Notes: generated by a model from the letters alone, not told the origin. Counted from the stretch's first letter, positions 18,212 to 27,813 are shown. The stretch is DNA of 64,000 nt from Haliotispira sp965263485 (GCA_965263485.1 CBDHHO010000001.1:868001-932000); one strand, 5' to 3'. Numbers and translations: made by a program.

Positions 18212-18360
18212 AACTTTGGAAGTCCCCTTTGGATGTGTCCGTAAGTTTATCTACCAAGTTCACAGAAGTTTCCTGATTGATTAGCACTACCTTGTTAGAT
18301 CAGGATAATATCTGGCAAATTTTCGCGCATTCTGTGGTTGCATTTGCGGCCAAGGGAGAG

Positions 18361-19827
18361 CTAAACGCCCCCCGAATCCGACTTAAAACCAATAGTCCGC
18401 AGCTTGGTTTTAGGAATATTCCCCTGACCCAGCACCAGAGACCGATACTCCGGAATATAACCAAATGCTGCCGGGACAAAAATGATACCGCTCACCGTGC
18501 CGCTACTGCGGGTTGGCAACTTCACATTGGGAGAGCCATTCTGGCCGGTTTTCGCAAAGTAGATTTTCTTGTCGACCTTATCGTAAAACAATAACAACAC
18601 CCCTGGTATTGTTTTTGGCTCTTCAGATGTATTATCGATAGTGTTAATCTGGATAGAATCACCCTCTGATATCGCCTTGTCGGGAATCTTCTGTGTACTA
18701 TCGTTGTATTCGGTAATATCGTAGAGCACGTCGTTTGCTATTGTAGTTTCCCCAGGCAGAGCGTTCAAACCCAGGTCGTTGTTGTTCAACACCGATTGAT
18801 CTGCTCCATAAGCCAACTCGTAATCTTCTACCAGTGGCCACATGCCCTCGGCCAGCACCACCCTGTAGAAATTTCCATAGTAGCTCATCACCAGCACGCT
18901 ATACTCACCATTGAGATCCGAGAAGGTCTGAAAGACCATCCCGGTTTCTTTGTGGATATAGTAGATGCTGGCCTCGGGCACAAATTTATCCGGTTTTTTT
19001 AAACGAATTTGAGCAAAATCTAAGACTTTACCAGAAATAACTCTCTGTTGCTGGATTTTAGATTTGAAATCAGGCGGCAGATCAAGTGTGCCTCCGACAG
19101 TTGTGCCTTCTACATTGATTTCCCCATAGATTTCCAGGTTGCTTTCACTTTCTTGCAGCAGCGGCACGGGCAGGTTCTGCGGGGCAAATTTAGCCTTATC
19201 CTTATCTTCCACCTCAATGGTGTAGGAATCTTCACCTTCTTTTGTGGTAAAGGATTTATTTTTCTGAACCCAGAAAATGGGCTCCGGATTGTCTTTCTTG
19301 CGAAAGCCCCAGCGAATTCCGGCAGAATCCCACAATTGTTGTTGCGCAGGGGTGCTCACTTCGCCTTCTTCAAAGACTGCCAAATCGGTGTGCACGAAAT
19401 TTTGCATTTCAAATACATGGCCTTGAGTCTCTCCGGTCAGAACATTGAAAGCTTCCCCGAGAATTACGAAAGACTGCGGCGTGCGGGACGTTTGGCCGGC
19501 AGGGCCTTCACAGCTCCACAAGAACAGGCCCGCAAGAGCCACCATGGCAATAGCTGATTTAAGGGAACCTCTAAAAATTCCAATTCCGCGCTGAATCGTG
19601 ATCTTGTTGCCGAGTAAAGGTTCTGCCTTACGGCAGGATTTGTAGTGAATGGCCCGCTTCGCCCCGCCATTCACTACCGTCAGCAAAGCCTTACCATACA
19701 GCAAAGTATGCTTCGGCTTCGCTTCCTCGCTATCGGCAAAATCTCGCTGATTCAGCATCGAAAGCGAATTTTTAGAGGTTCCCCCTTTAATCCCAAGAGA
19801 TTGTTGAGTGGATGAATGATGTTTCAT
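18361..19827 (-). CDS. Lipoprotein with a palindromic element inserted in frame in its signal region
   Basis: 488 residues. MKHHSSTQQSLGI and the hydrophobic AIAMVALAGLFLWSC lipobox are separated by about 76 residues encoded by the element at 19563-19783. The paralogue at 20182-25392 has the same start (MKHRPSTQRS) and lipobox (FLWGC) without the insert. The mature part shares with it a region of about 390 residues (WDSAGIRWGFRKKDNP, DLPPDFKSKI, ASIYYIHKE, LLFYDK). It contains a carboxypeptidase-regulatory-like stretch near YYIHKETGMVFQTFSDLNG. It stops where the paralogue continues into repeats. Export may be impaired unless translation starts inside the element at 19758. Confidence 0.8.
   Translation of the reverse strand: MKHHSSTQQSLGIKGGTSKNSLSMLNQRDFADSEEAKPKHTLLYGKALLTVVNGGAKRAIHYKSCRKAEPLLGNKITIQRGIGIFRGSLKSAIAMVALAGLFLWSCEGPAGQTSRTPQSFVILGEAFNVLTGETQGHVFEMQNFVHTDLAVFEEGEVSTPAQQQLWDSAGIRWGFRKKDNPEPIFWVQKNKSFTTKEGEDSYTIEVEDKDKAKFAPQNLPVPLLQESESNLEIYGEINVEGTTVGGTLDLPPDFKSKIQQQRVISGKVLDFAQIRLKKPDKFVPEASIYYIHKETGMVFQTFSDLNGEYSVLVMSYYGNFYRVVLAEGMWPLVEDYELAYGADQSVLNNNDLGLNALPGETTIANDVLYDITEYNDSTQKIPDKAISEGDSIQINTIDNTSEEPKTIPGVLLLFYDKVDKKIYFAKTGQNGSPNVKLPTRSSGTVSGIIFVPAAFGYIPEYRSLVLGQGNIPKTKLRTIGFKSDSGGV
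19563..19783 (-). mobile_element. 221-bp palindromic element inside a lipoprotein ORF
   Basis: The ends GGGAACCTCTAAAAATT and GAATTTTTAGAGGTTCCC are flanked by TTTAA on each side (after two extra C on the right). It differs from the 164-bp form by a 57-bp (19-codon) module containing CTGCCTTACGGCAG. The minus-strand frame is open throughout, in phase with the host gene. Confidence 0.85.
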
Positions 19828-19939
19828 AAAAAAGACCTCTATTCAGGTAAGATTGAGCCTAGCCTCCAATGGGCTGCCCCGGTTCGAAGGCCAGCCAAGG
19901 GGGCTCTACGGGCAAACAGGGCTAAGCCCACCAGCTTAT

Positions 19940-20165
19940 GGCACCTCTAAAATTCCAATTTCGCGCTGAGCGGCGATCTTTGTCACGAGCAGCTTCGTCA
20001 GTAAAGCTCCATGATACAACAAAGTATCATTCTACTTTCCTTCCTCGCTATCGTAAAGATCTCACTCGCTCAGCATCAAAACGCGGTACAGTCGCCAACG
20101 AAAACAAAGCAGAAGCAGAGCGATTGTACAATTTTCGCGAAGCGATACCATTTTCAGAGGTACCC
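19940..20165 (+). mobile_element. Palindromic element, TSD TTAT
   Basis: TTAT flanks both ends; the left end has lost one G (GGCACCTCTAAAATTCC) and the right end is TTTTCAGAGGTACCC. It carries the variant interior with GTACAATTTTCGCGAAGCGA. It lies 16 bp beyond the stop of the giant lipoprotein gene. Confidence 0.8.
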
Positions 20166-20181
20166 TTATGCGTCCGGAGTA

Positions 20182-23100
20182 TCAGAAATTGCCTGGTATC
20201 TCTGGACCTATGGTTCTTTCACCCTGAGAGTCTACCGTAGTTACCCGTATCAAATATCTATGGCCCGCCCTGAAGATAAATACACCATCACCATAGTCCA
20301 CACCCAGTATCGGCAAATGGTACCTCCCATCGGGTTGAACGGTGAGTGCTGATGCATGATAGACGACAGCACTACCCACTCTGGGATCGGAAAAAGGAAG
20401 ATTATTCGCCTCGGAGGGATAGTCTTGTGTGGCACGGTCTTTTGCTTCCACGATATAGCTCACTGCAGAACGTTCGATAGTTCTCACAACCAACCCCTTG
20501 GCATCTATCGCAATCGTCTGTGGTGCCGATTTGGTATCTACTGTCGCCCCTGGTTTGTCGGTCACTGTTACTGCAAACTCATAGTTGCCCGGAAAATCAT
20601 TAGACCCACCTTGCGGGGATACCATTGTATAAGTCGCCTCCGTCGCAGCAGCAAAGTCTGTCCAAGCCTCTCCACTCTTGCGGTAATGCCACTGGTACGA
20701 CAGGGCATCCCCCTCAGGGTCAGATGCACTCACCGTGTAGGTAATGCTGCTTCCATCACCTATCAAAATGCGCGTTACGTTGCTTGACGCGCTCACACTG
20801 GCAATCGCGGGCGCGATGTTCAGCCGCAGTGTCCGGGTCACCGATACTGTGTTTCGGCCATCACTTACTACAACTGTTACCAGCACATTGTGGCGTTCTT
20901 CCTCAGTCATAGCCTGGATTTCGGACGAGCTTTTGCCCCTTATCGGGGAGTAGAATTGCTGATCAGTCCACGAACTTTCGGTACTGGTTGCAGTGCTGCT
21001 TCCTCCCTCATACCACTCATAACTCAGGGTGTCCCCCTCCGGGTCCGCAGCAGTCACGAAGAAACTTCGTGCCGGGGTTTGGACATTCACATCCGCCAAC
21101 TGAAATCTGGCATTCTCCCCCGGGGTCGCTCCGGTAAATTCCACTGTGGGCGCGCGGTTCGCAAGCATGCTCAGTGAGTATTCCCTCACCGCAGTGGCTC
21201 CGTCTGCGTCCGCCACCCTCACCCGGACTTTGTACGGCGAGCCGCTGACCGTAGAAGTAAAGTCTGTGGTCTTCAAAGTCATCTTATGCGGCGTTGGAAC
21301 ACTGCTGGGCAACGTGCTCCAAGTGCCCGCCGGGCTCTGGTATTCCCACGTATAAGTGAAGTCAGTGCCCAGATTCGGGTTGGCGAGATTCGCATCCGTT
21401 ACCCCTACTTCAAATTCCACATCGACACCCACAGTTGCCTGGCCACTATCGGATCGGCTCGGACTCACAAAACTCACCACCGGTGCTGCGTTCAGCCTCA
21501 CATCCACCCTGTCACTGCCCGCCGACTGCATCACCGCCGCCGCATTGTGGCTGTCTGTGGCACTGACCCGAATCTGGTAGTCCCCCGCCGCCTGGCTGAA
21601 GGTGTAGTCCAACGTGGCTTGGGTCCCGATCTCCGTGCCCGTGCTGCTCCAGCTGCCATCCGCCTGTTTGCCGTAAATCTTCCAGCTGTAGCTCAGCGCG
21701 TCATCGATGCTGTCCGTTGCGCTCGCGCTCAGGGTGAGATCCTTGCTCCCCGATAGCTGGATCGTCTGGTTGCTCGTGGGCGCGGTGATGCGCAGCCCAC
21801 TCGGTATTGTGTTCAGGTAGAACTTCCGCAGGGCCTCAGCACTCGCCTCTCCATCATCGTTGACCACCACCAGGGCTATTGTATTCAGTCCCGCCTTGGT
21901 CAAGGTGCGGGAAACTTGGGCCGCGGTGCCGGTACCGGGGCTCTGCGGCGTAAAGGCACTGCCGTTCAGCTCCCACTGGTACGTAAAGCCCGTAGTCTTG
22001 GACGGGGTGCGCGGATCCTCGACCCTCACGGCCACAGTCACAGACTCTCCACTGGTCGCATCAAACACAGTCGCCGCCTCAGTCAGCGTTGCATCCGCCT
22101 CATCCCCGCTGTCAAAGCCTGTTGTTGCGGCAGTCCAGAAAATCTTCGGCGCAGTGGCCGAGACTGTGCTCGAGGCCCCCGTCAGGACTATGTTGCGCCT
22201 CAGCGTATCCGCAGCACCACCGTGCGCATCGCTCACGCGAATGCGCAGCGTGTACTCGCCCGCACTCAGACCGATATCAAAGTCCAGCGGCAGGCTCACC
22301 AGAGCCCCCGAAGTCCCAGGGAGACTGCCCCCCAACGCCCGGAAATCGGCGCTCTCAGAGGCCACATCGTGCCCCGGGGCAATCGCGGCTGTATAGGTCA
22401 AAGTCCCGCCGTTGGCGTCCGTTGCCTGTGCCGTAATAGTGTGTGCGTCCGGAATGCTGTAGGGGCCCGGATTGGCCGCAGTCTCCAACTCATCCAGTTC
22501 GGGTGCCTCGTTCAGATGGTAGGTCCGGGACCACTCGGCAAGCTCGCCGATCTTGTTGCGCACCTGCATCGTGACCGTGTGCGAAGGCCCTGTGAGGGTC
22601 AAGGATTCCTCGTACTCATCAGTCCCCGGCTCATAGGCCGTTGTGCCCCTCTGGAGCACCCCGTCAAGCTCCCAGCTGATCGAGGCGATCTCGATTGTGT
22701 TGGCGCTAACCCGGTTGCGTACTTGGATTTCCGCACTCGCACTGCCGTCTCTGTGGATCGGATTATTTTCGGGCGCTGCCCGGGTGCCCGAAATATGCTC
22801 GATAACGGGGCGGGTATTCGAGCTTTGCGAAGAGGCATCTCCCACTAGCGTAATCGGGACCGTGGCTTCGGCACTGCCCCCATCATCATCACTGACGATT
22901 ACTTTCAAAGTGTAGTCACCCGCTGCCTGGGTAAAGGTGTAGGCCTTGCTGCTGCTCGCACCGGGGCTGCCGCTGCTGCTGATGCCTAGGCTGTGAAAGC
23001 CCGCACCGCTGTCAATATGCCAGCTGTAGCTCAGGCTCTGGTTGCTATCGCTGTCCTGAGCGCTCGCCTCCAGGTCAAAGGCCGCTCCGCTGCCAATGTC

Positions 23101-25392
23101 AATCCTCTCGTTGGCGGTGGGCGCGGTGATGCTCACATTGTTCGGATTGCTGTTTAGCTCGTAGGTTCTGCTCAGCTCGCTGCTGCCCGCTGCGTTGCTC
23201 ACAGCAACCTTGATGGTATTGCTGCCCGCACTGCTTAACGCGAAGGTGACATCATCTCCCGTCTTGCTGCTGTCCACAGTGTCGTTCAGAGACCAGACAT
23301 AGCTGAAGTTGCCCCCGGATAATGCCACAGCATTGACTTTGAGCCGGACGCTCACCGGACTGCCGCCAAAATCGAACTTGCCGCCGTTGCTGTCCATTAC
23401 GCTGGTGCTTACGCTCTCATCCCATGAAAGGTCTGGCTTCAGGAGGCTGCCATCGCGGATGCCATCTCCGTTTGCATCTTTGCCGTTGTCGATGACATTA
23501 TCGCCATTCACATCGGCATCCACCCCATCGGGAATCCCATCCCCGTCCGTGTCCGGGTTATCGGGATCGGGGTCTATCGCATCGGGCAGGCCGTCATTGT
23601 CCCGGTCCTGGGTGTTGTCGATCGTGTCGTGTTCATCGTTGATGCCATCGTTGTCCGCATCCGTGCCGTTGTCATTAGTCCCGTCACCGTTCACGTCCAC
23701 ATCCGCGGCATCGTGGATGCCATCGTTATCCGCATCCGTGCCGTTGTCGGGAGTCCCATCCCCGTCCACATCCACATCTGCGCCATCGGGAATGCCATCT
23801 CCGTCCGTGTCCCAGTTATCGGGATTGGGGTCTACCGCGTCGGGCAGGCCGTCCTTGTCGCGGTCTTGGGTGTTGTCGATCGTGTCGTGTTCATCGTTGA
23901 TGCCATCGTTGTCCGCATCCGTGCCGTTGTCGGGAGTACCATCCCCGTCCACGTCCACATCCGCGGCATCGTGGATGCCGTCTCCGTCCGCATCCGTGCC
24001 GTTGTCGGGAACCCCGTTGCCATCCACGTCCACATCTGCGCCATCGGGAATGCCATCTCCGTCCGTGTCCCGGTTGTCGGAATTGGGGTCTATCGCATCG
24101 GGCAAGCCGTCCTTGTCGCGGTCCTGGGTGTTGTCAATGTCGCGGTCGCTAATCTGAGCACCCGGATCCGGCCGGAAGCGGACAATCCGTAGCAGGGTCC
24201 TGGGAATATTCCCCTGACCCAGCACCAGAAACGGAGCCTCCGGAATATAACCAAGCGCGGAAGGAGCGAAACTGACGCCGTTCACCGTCCCACCACTGAG
24301 AGTCGGCAGCTTCACATTAAAAGCACCCTGATGATCGGCCATCACAAGAAAGATCCTCTGGCCTGTTTTGTCGTAAAACAACAAATACGCTCCCGGTATC
24401 ATGGCGGTATTCTGGATATCCACAGCGTTGCCCTGGACAGGGGCCTCCGCAGTCTGTGTCGCCTCAAGCGGAACGCTGTCCGCAAGATCATCGTACTCAG
24501 TAATATCGTAGAGCACATTGTCGGCTATCGAAGTGCCCGGCGGCAGAAGGTTTAAGCCCAGGTCCTCATTGCTGATAAGCGGCCGACCGGCTGCATGGAC
24601 CAGCACATCGTCCTCCACCAGCGGCTTCCTGCCTCTGGCTAGGACCACCCGGTAGAAATTTCCATAGTAGCGCACCGAGACGCGATACTGACCATTGGGA
24701 TCGGAGAAAGCCTGAAAGATCCTCCCGCTCTCTTTATGGATATAGTAGATGCTGGCCCCGGGCACGACCTTGTTCTGATCATTCTCAGCGCGAATCGGAT
24801 CAAAGTCCAGGACTCTCCCCGATATCTCGGTCACTTGCAGGATCTTGGACTTGAAGTCGGGGGGCAGATCCAGTGTGCCCCCGATAGCGATGCCTTCTAT
24901 ATTAATTTCCCCATAGATTTCCAGGTTGCCCTCGCTCTCTTGGAGCAGTGCCGCGGGCAAGTCCTGCGGGATGAATCTGGCTTTATGCCGATCTTCCACC
25001 TGGATGGCGTAGCTCGCTTCGCCTTCTTTGGTGCTGTAGGATTGATTTTTTTGGGCCCAGAAAATGCGCTCCGGATTGTCTTTTTTGCGAAAGCCCCAGC
25101 GTATGCCCGCGGAGTCCCACAATGGCTGCAGGGCCGGGCCGCTTACTTCACCTTCTTCAAAGACCGACACATCGGCGCGCACGAAGTTTTGTACTTCAAA
25201 CACATAGCGCTCGGTCGGAGCCTCGGTCAAGAAGACACCGGGAGCTTGCCTGAGAATCACCAGGGATTGCGGCACGCGGGCCGTTTCACCAGAGGGTTCT
25301 TCACAGCCCCAGAGAAACGCGGCCGCAATGGTCAGCACGGCAATCGCCAGCCTTATCGGCAGAGATCGCTGAGTGGATGGACGATGTTTCAT
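20182..25392 (-). CDS. Giant surface lipoprotein with TSP3-type and Ig/PKD-like repeats
   Basis: 1736 residues from ATG 25392. The signal peptide IAVLTIAAAFLWGC gives a lipobox. Residues up to about 410 match the paralogue at 18361-19827. Residues of about 417-645 are Asp-rich thrombospondin type 3-like calcium repeats (DTDGDGIPDGADVDVDGDG and variants, with a longer module repeated). The remaining 1000 or so residues are tandem Ig/PKD/cadherin-like modules, each with the pattern YxWxxN or YSWxI and a DxxGxxxT turn. It is probably an adhesin or matrix protein on the cell surface. A leader ORF with heptamer repeats lies about 220 bp upstream (25492-25608). Confidence 0.85.
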   Translation of the reverse strand: MKHRPSTQRSLPIRLAIAVLTIAAAFLWGCEEPSGETARVPQSLVILRQAPGVFLTEAPTERYVFEVQNFVRADVSVFEEGEVSGPALQPLWDSAGIRWGFRKKDNPERIFWAQKNQSYSTKEGEASYAIQVEDRHKARFIPQDLPAALLQESEGNLEIYGEINIEGIAIGGTLDLPPDFKSKILQVTEISGRVLDFDPIRAENDQNKVVPGASIYYIHKESGRIFQAFSDPNGQYRVSVRYYGNFYRVVLARGRKPLVEDDVLVHAAGRPLISNEDLGLNLLPPGTSIADNVLYDITEYDDLADSVPLEATQTAEAPVQGNAVDIQNTAMIPGAYLLFYDKTGQRIFLVMADHQGAFNVKLPTLSGGTVNGVSFAPSALGYIPEAPFLVLGQGNIPRTLLRIVRFRPDPGAQISDRDIDNTQDRDKDGLPDAIDPNSDNRDTDGDGIPDGADVDVDGNGVPDNGTDADGDGIHDAADVDVDGDGTPDNGTDADNDGINDEHDTIDNTQDRDKDGLPDAVDPNPDNWDTDGDGIPDGADVDVDGDGTPDNGTDADNDGIHDAADVDVNGDGTNDNGTDADNDGINDEHDTIDNTQDRDNDGLPDAIDPDPDNPDTDGDGIPDGVDADVNGDNVIDNGKDANGDGIRDGSLLKPDLSWDESVSTSVMDSNGGKFDFGGSPVSVRLKVNAVALSGGNFSYVWSLNDTVDSSKTGDDVTFALSSAGSNTIKVAVSNAAGSSELSRTYELNSNPNNVSITAPTANERIDIGSGAAFDLEASAQDSDSNQSLSYSWHIDSGAGFHSLGISSSGSPGASSSKAYTFTQAAGDYTLKVIVSDDDGGSAEATVPITLVGDASSQSSNTRPVIEHISGTRAAPENNPIHRDGSASAEIQVRNRVSANTIEIASISWELDGVLQRGTTAYEPGTDEYEESLTLTGPSHTVTMQVRNKIGELAEWSRTYHLNEAPELDELETAANPGPYSIPDAHTITAQATDANGGTLTYTAAIAPGHDVASESADFRALGGSLPGTSGALVSLPLDFDIGLSAGEYTLRIRVSDAHGGAADTLRRNIVLTGASSTVSATAPKIFWTAATTGFDSGDEADATLTEAATVFDATSGESVTVAVRVEDPRTPSKTTGFTYQWELNGSAFTPQSPGTGTAAQVSRTLTKAGLNTIALVVVNDDGEASAEALRKFYLNTIPSGLRITAPTSNQTIQLSGSKDLTLSASATDSIDDALSYSWKIYGKQADGSWSSTGTEIGTQATLDYTFSQAAGDYQIRVSATDSHNAAAVMQSAGSDRVDVRLNAAPVVSFVSPSRSDSGQATVGVDVEFEVGVTDANLANPNLGTDFTYTWEYQSPAGTWSTLPSSVPTPHKMTLKTTDFTSTVSGSPYKVRVRVADADGATAVREYSLSMLANRAPTVEFTGATPGENARFQLADVNVQTPARSFFVTAADPEGDTLSYEWYEGGSSTATSTESSWTDQQFYSPIRGKSSSEIQAMTEEERHNVLVTVVVSDGRNTVSVTRTLRLNIAPAIASVSASSNVTRILIGDGSSITYTVSASDPEGDALSYQWHYRKSGEAWTDFAAATEATYTMVSPQGGSNDFPGNYEFAVTVTDKPGATVDTKSAPQTIAIDAKGLVVRTIERSAVSYIVEAKDRATQDYPSEANNLPFSDPRVGSAVVYHASALTVQPDGRYHLPILGVDYGDGVFIFRAGHRYLIRVTTVDSQGERTIGPEIPGNF
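23455..24140 (-). repeat. Internal DNA repeat encoding Asp-rich calcium-type modules
   Basis: A block of nearly 300 bp occurs twice (about 23520-23790 and 23810-24070) and is itself built of 30-40-bp units coding DGDG-type loops. It explains long open frames on the opposite strand, which are shadows. Recombination between blocks could change protein length in frame. Confidence 0.8.
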
Positions 25393-25491
25393 GGACCAAG
25401 CCTTTACATCAGATGGAGTGTGTGTAAATAAAAACAGCAGGTATTGAAATGTGATTTTCAATATTCTAGTAGCGAACGCTATGGAAATGGG

Positions 25492-25608
25492 CTATGGGTG
25501 CAAAAAGCCGCAGAAAAGCTTATTTCCTGCGACATGGTTTTTGTGTGCGGTGTGCGGTGTGCGGTGTGCGGTGTGCGGTGTGCGGATTTTACTGAATTCC
25601 TGTTTCAT
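25492..25608 (-). CDS. Leader ORF with six heptamer repeats upstream of the giant lipoprotein
   Basis: ATG 25608 begins MKQEFSKIR, the counterpart of MEHKFSKIR in the three lipoprotein cassettes elsewhere in the window. Six GTGTGCG units (25543-25584) follow, giving TPHTAHRTPHTAH, and a TAG ends the frame after 38 codons. The ATG is in the same frame as the giant lipoprotein (25392) but is separated from it by the stop. An element inserted at 25625 has removed the usual AAGGAG and upstream dyads. It could be a decayed copy or a regulatory leader. Confidence 0.5.
   Translation of the reverse strand: MKQEFSKIRTPHTAHRTPHTAHKNHVAGNKLFCGFLHP
25543..25584. repeat. Heptanucleotide tandem repeat GTGTGCG x6
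   Basis: Six perfect 7-bp units inside the leader ORF upstream of the giant lipoprotein. It has the same unit length and copy number as the CGATGAG repeats of three lipoprotein genes, but a different sequence. Confidence 0.9.
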
Positions 25609-25624
25609 AGTGCAATACTCTTAT

Positions 25625-25868
25625 GGGGACCTCTAAAAATTCCGTTCTGCGCTCTTGCTCGCTATTTTGAAACGAACAGCTTCGTCAGTAAAGCCTTACA
25701 ATACAACAGAGTATTCTTCGGCTTCACTTCCTCGCTCCAAAATAGCTTCGCAAGAAGACAAAATGGGAGACATGGTAGTATCTTTTTCGGTTGGGCTCAA
25801 GAGAATTCGTGGAAAATCTTATAATTTCTTCTTGTTTTATTTACTTTGGTGTTTTTTTAGAGGTCCCC
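25625..25868. mobile_element. Palindromic element, TSD TTAT
   Basis: GGGGACCTCTAAAAATTCC and TTTTTTTAGAGGTCCCC with TTAT directly repeated on both sides. 244 bp, with a variant interior (TTTTGAAACGAACAGCTTCG). It inserted precisely in the promoter side of the heptamer leader at 25492-25608. Confidence 0.85.
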
Positions 25869-25998
25869 TTATGTCTTATGGTTTGGATTGGAATTGGTTT
25901 GAATTGGTTTGAGCTGCCTTATTTCTACTCTATTTTTCCAGAGTTCCAATCTGTTTGGCTTTTTAGAGGGGTTTGTGCACCAGCCTCAAAAGCGAACA

Positions 25999-26250
25999 CT
26001 ATCCCGGAGTTTTTGTGGCGGGAGCAGAATTACCTGTCTTTTCCGCGCTACCATTTTCTTTGGAGCTGCCGGCCTTGCTGTCGTTGATGTAAAAACCGCT
26101 GCCCTTAAAAATCACTCCTGCGCCCGAGATCAGGCGGCGCAGTTTCGGTTTACGACAATCCAGACACTCAGTCAGGGCTTCATCGTGAATTGACTGGAAG
26201 ATTTCAAATTCGGCTTGGCAGGCATCACATTGATAATCATAGCTAGGCAT
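25999..26250 (-). CDS. FmdB-type zinc ribbon protein
   Basis: 83 residues from ATG 26250, preceded by AAGAGG. MPSYDYQCDACQAEFEIFQS and the second Cys pair ECLDCRKPKLRR are the hallmark of the FmdB regulatory-protein family, followed by GAGVIFKGSGFYINDSK and a low-complexity tail. The open frame extends 29 codons upstream without matching the family. The role is unknown; these proteins are thought to be regulatory or metal-binding. It is a single gene. Confidence 0.85.
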   Translation of the reverse strand: MPSYDYQCDACQAEFEIFQSIHDEALTECLDCRKPKLRRLISGAGVIFKGSGFYINDSKAGSSKENGSAEKTGNSAPATKTPG

Positions 26251-26440
26251 GGTGCAACCTCTTTGATGGAAGCGTGTGGGTTCTCTCAACCTTCGGAAAC
26301 CCGGGGCCAAAATAGGCAAAAAGGGCTCCGGGGGCAAGCTGTCCTAAAGAGGCAATTGTAGCTTGGCCAGCTCTCGGTGCAAGCTTTCCAAGAGTCGGAT
26401 TTTCACGATAATGAGAAAGAGAAGTCGAAGATATACTTTA

Positions 26441-26706
26441 GGGGACCTCTAAAAATTCCATTCTGCGCTTTTGCTTGCTCTTTCAGCTTCCTCGGAAGAG
26501 GCGGCAGGCTCTTGCTTAAAAGGAAGGTCGGGCCCGGCTGTGCACGGCCCTCCCCCGTTTTCCAGCGCTTGCTTCCTCTCGCGCTGGAGCGGCCTGCATT
26601 TTCTTCCATTCTGAAGCAAGCCTTTACAATACAACAAAGTATTCTTCGGCCTCACTTCCTTGCTCCCAAATAGCTCCGCAAGAAGAGCGAATTTTTAGTG
26701 GTTCCC
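26441..26706. mobile_element. 266-bp palindromic element ending 14 bp before pseB
   Basis: The ends are GGGGACCTCTAAAAATTCC and GAATTTTTAGTGGTTCCC. The flanks TTTA and CTAA do not match exactly. Its right end abuts the pseB ribosome-binding region, so the promoter of pseB must lie in or beyond the element. Confidence 0.75.
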
Positions 26707-26720
26707 CTAAGGTAAATAAT

Positions 26721-27755
26721 ATGCTGGACGAAAAAACCATTTTGCTTACCGGGGGAACCGGAACCTTTGGCAAGTTCTTTATTCAGTATACCTTACAGCA
26801 CTATAACCCCGCCAAAATCATCATTTATTCGCGCGATGAGTACAAGCAGTTTCACATGGCCCGGCATTTCCGTACCGAACAGCCCCGGCACTTTGCCCGT
26901 CTGCGCTTTTTCATCGGCGATGTGCGCGACAAAGAACGCCTCTCGCGAGCCTTGGAAGGCGGTGTGGACTATGTGATCCACGCCGCAGCCATGAAGCAGG
27001 TACCCGCCTGTGAATACAACCCCTTTGAAGCGGTCAAAAACAATATTCACGGTGCCCAGAACCTTATTGAAGCGGCACTCAATCACGGCATTGAAAAAGT
27101 CGTGGCGCTGTCCACCGACAAAGCAGTCAATCCCGTCAACCTGTACGGAGCCACTAAAATGGTCTCTGACCGTCTTTTTATAGCGGCCAATGCCTATGTC
27201 GGAGGCGTGCGTCCCACCCGCTTTGCCGTGGTACGCTATGGTAATGTGTTTGGCAGCCGGGGGTCAGTGCTGCCACTGTTCAGCAAATTGCTTGCCGAAG
27301 GCAAAAACTGCCTGCCCATCACTGATGAACGCATGACGCGTTTTTGGATTTCGACTGAAGAAGCCGTAAAACTGGTACTGCTGGCCCTGGAGCAGTCTGA
27401 AGGTGGCGAGACTTATATTGCTAAAATTCCCTCGCTGAAAATCATCGATCTGGCCGAGGCCATGTGCCCGCGTGATGAAGGTGGCAGCATTGAGATAGTG
27501 GGCATCCGCGAAGGAGAAAAACTTCACGAGGTGATGATTACCAAAGACGATGCGCCGTATACCTACGAGTGTGATAATTATTTCGTAGTGTATCCGGCAC
27601 ACAACTGGTGGAGCGCACCGCGCAATATTCGGGGCACGAAAGTAGCAGACGGTTTCTGCTACTCTTCCGAACACAATCAGCAATGGCTCGACGTGGCCCT
27701 TATCCGGCAGCGCTTACAGACAATTGCGGGTACGGCCATCATCGAAAATGACTAA
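26721..27755 (+). CDS. pseB: UDP-N-acetylglucosamine 4,6-dehydratase (inverting), PseB-like
   Basis: First step of pseudaminic acid-type sugar synthesis, used for flagellin glycosylation. 344 residues, SDR fold. The NAD motif is LLTGGTGTFGKFF, followed by FIGDVRDKERL and HAAAMKQVPACEYNP (the family's MxxxK variant of the YxxxK site). STDKAVNPVNLYGATKM is characteristic, and the C-terminal half contains WISTEEAV and REGEKLHEVMI. A TAAGG site precedes the ATG. The rest of the pathway is outside the window. The related CapD/FlaA1 5,6-dehydratases are the alternative. Confidence 0.88.
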   Translation: MLDEKTILLTGGTGTFGKFFIQYTLQHYNPAKIIIYSRDEYKQFHMARHFRTEQPRHFARLRFFIGDVRDKERLSRALEGGVDYVIHAAAMKQVPACEYNPFEAVKNNIHGAQNLIEAALNHGIEKVVALSTDKAVNPVNLYGATKMVSDRLFIAANAYVGGVRPTRFAVVRYGNVFGSRGSVLPLFSKLLAEGKNCLPITDERMTRFWISTEEAVKLVLLALEQSEGGETYIAKIPSLKIIDLAEAMCPRDEGGSIEIVGIREGEKLHEVMITKDDAPYTYECDNYFVVYPAHNWWSAPRNIRGTKVADGFCYSSEHNQQWLDVALIRQRLQTIAGTAIIEND

Positions 27756-27813
27756 TGGGATTCGAAACCCTCGCTATTTTATGGCGCGTCAAACGCGATC
27801 TTTCTTCTGCTTA

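Noticed and set aside
23309..24157. A 282-codon open frame on the plus strand opposite the giant lipoprotein
   Set aside because: It is the shadow of the Asp/Gly-rich calcium repeats; codon bias of those repeats keeps the opposite strand open. It has no ribosome-binding site and a repetitive, implausible protein sequence.
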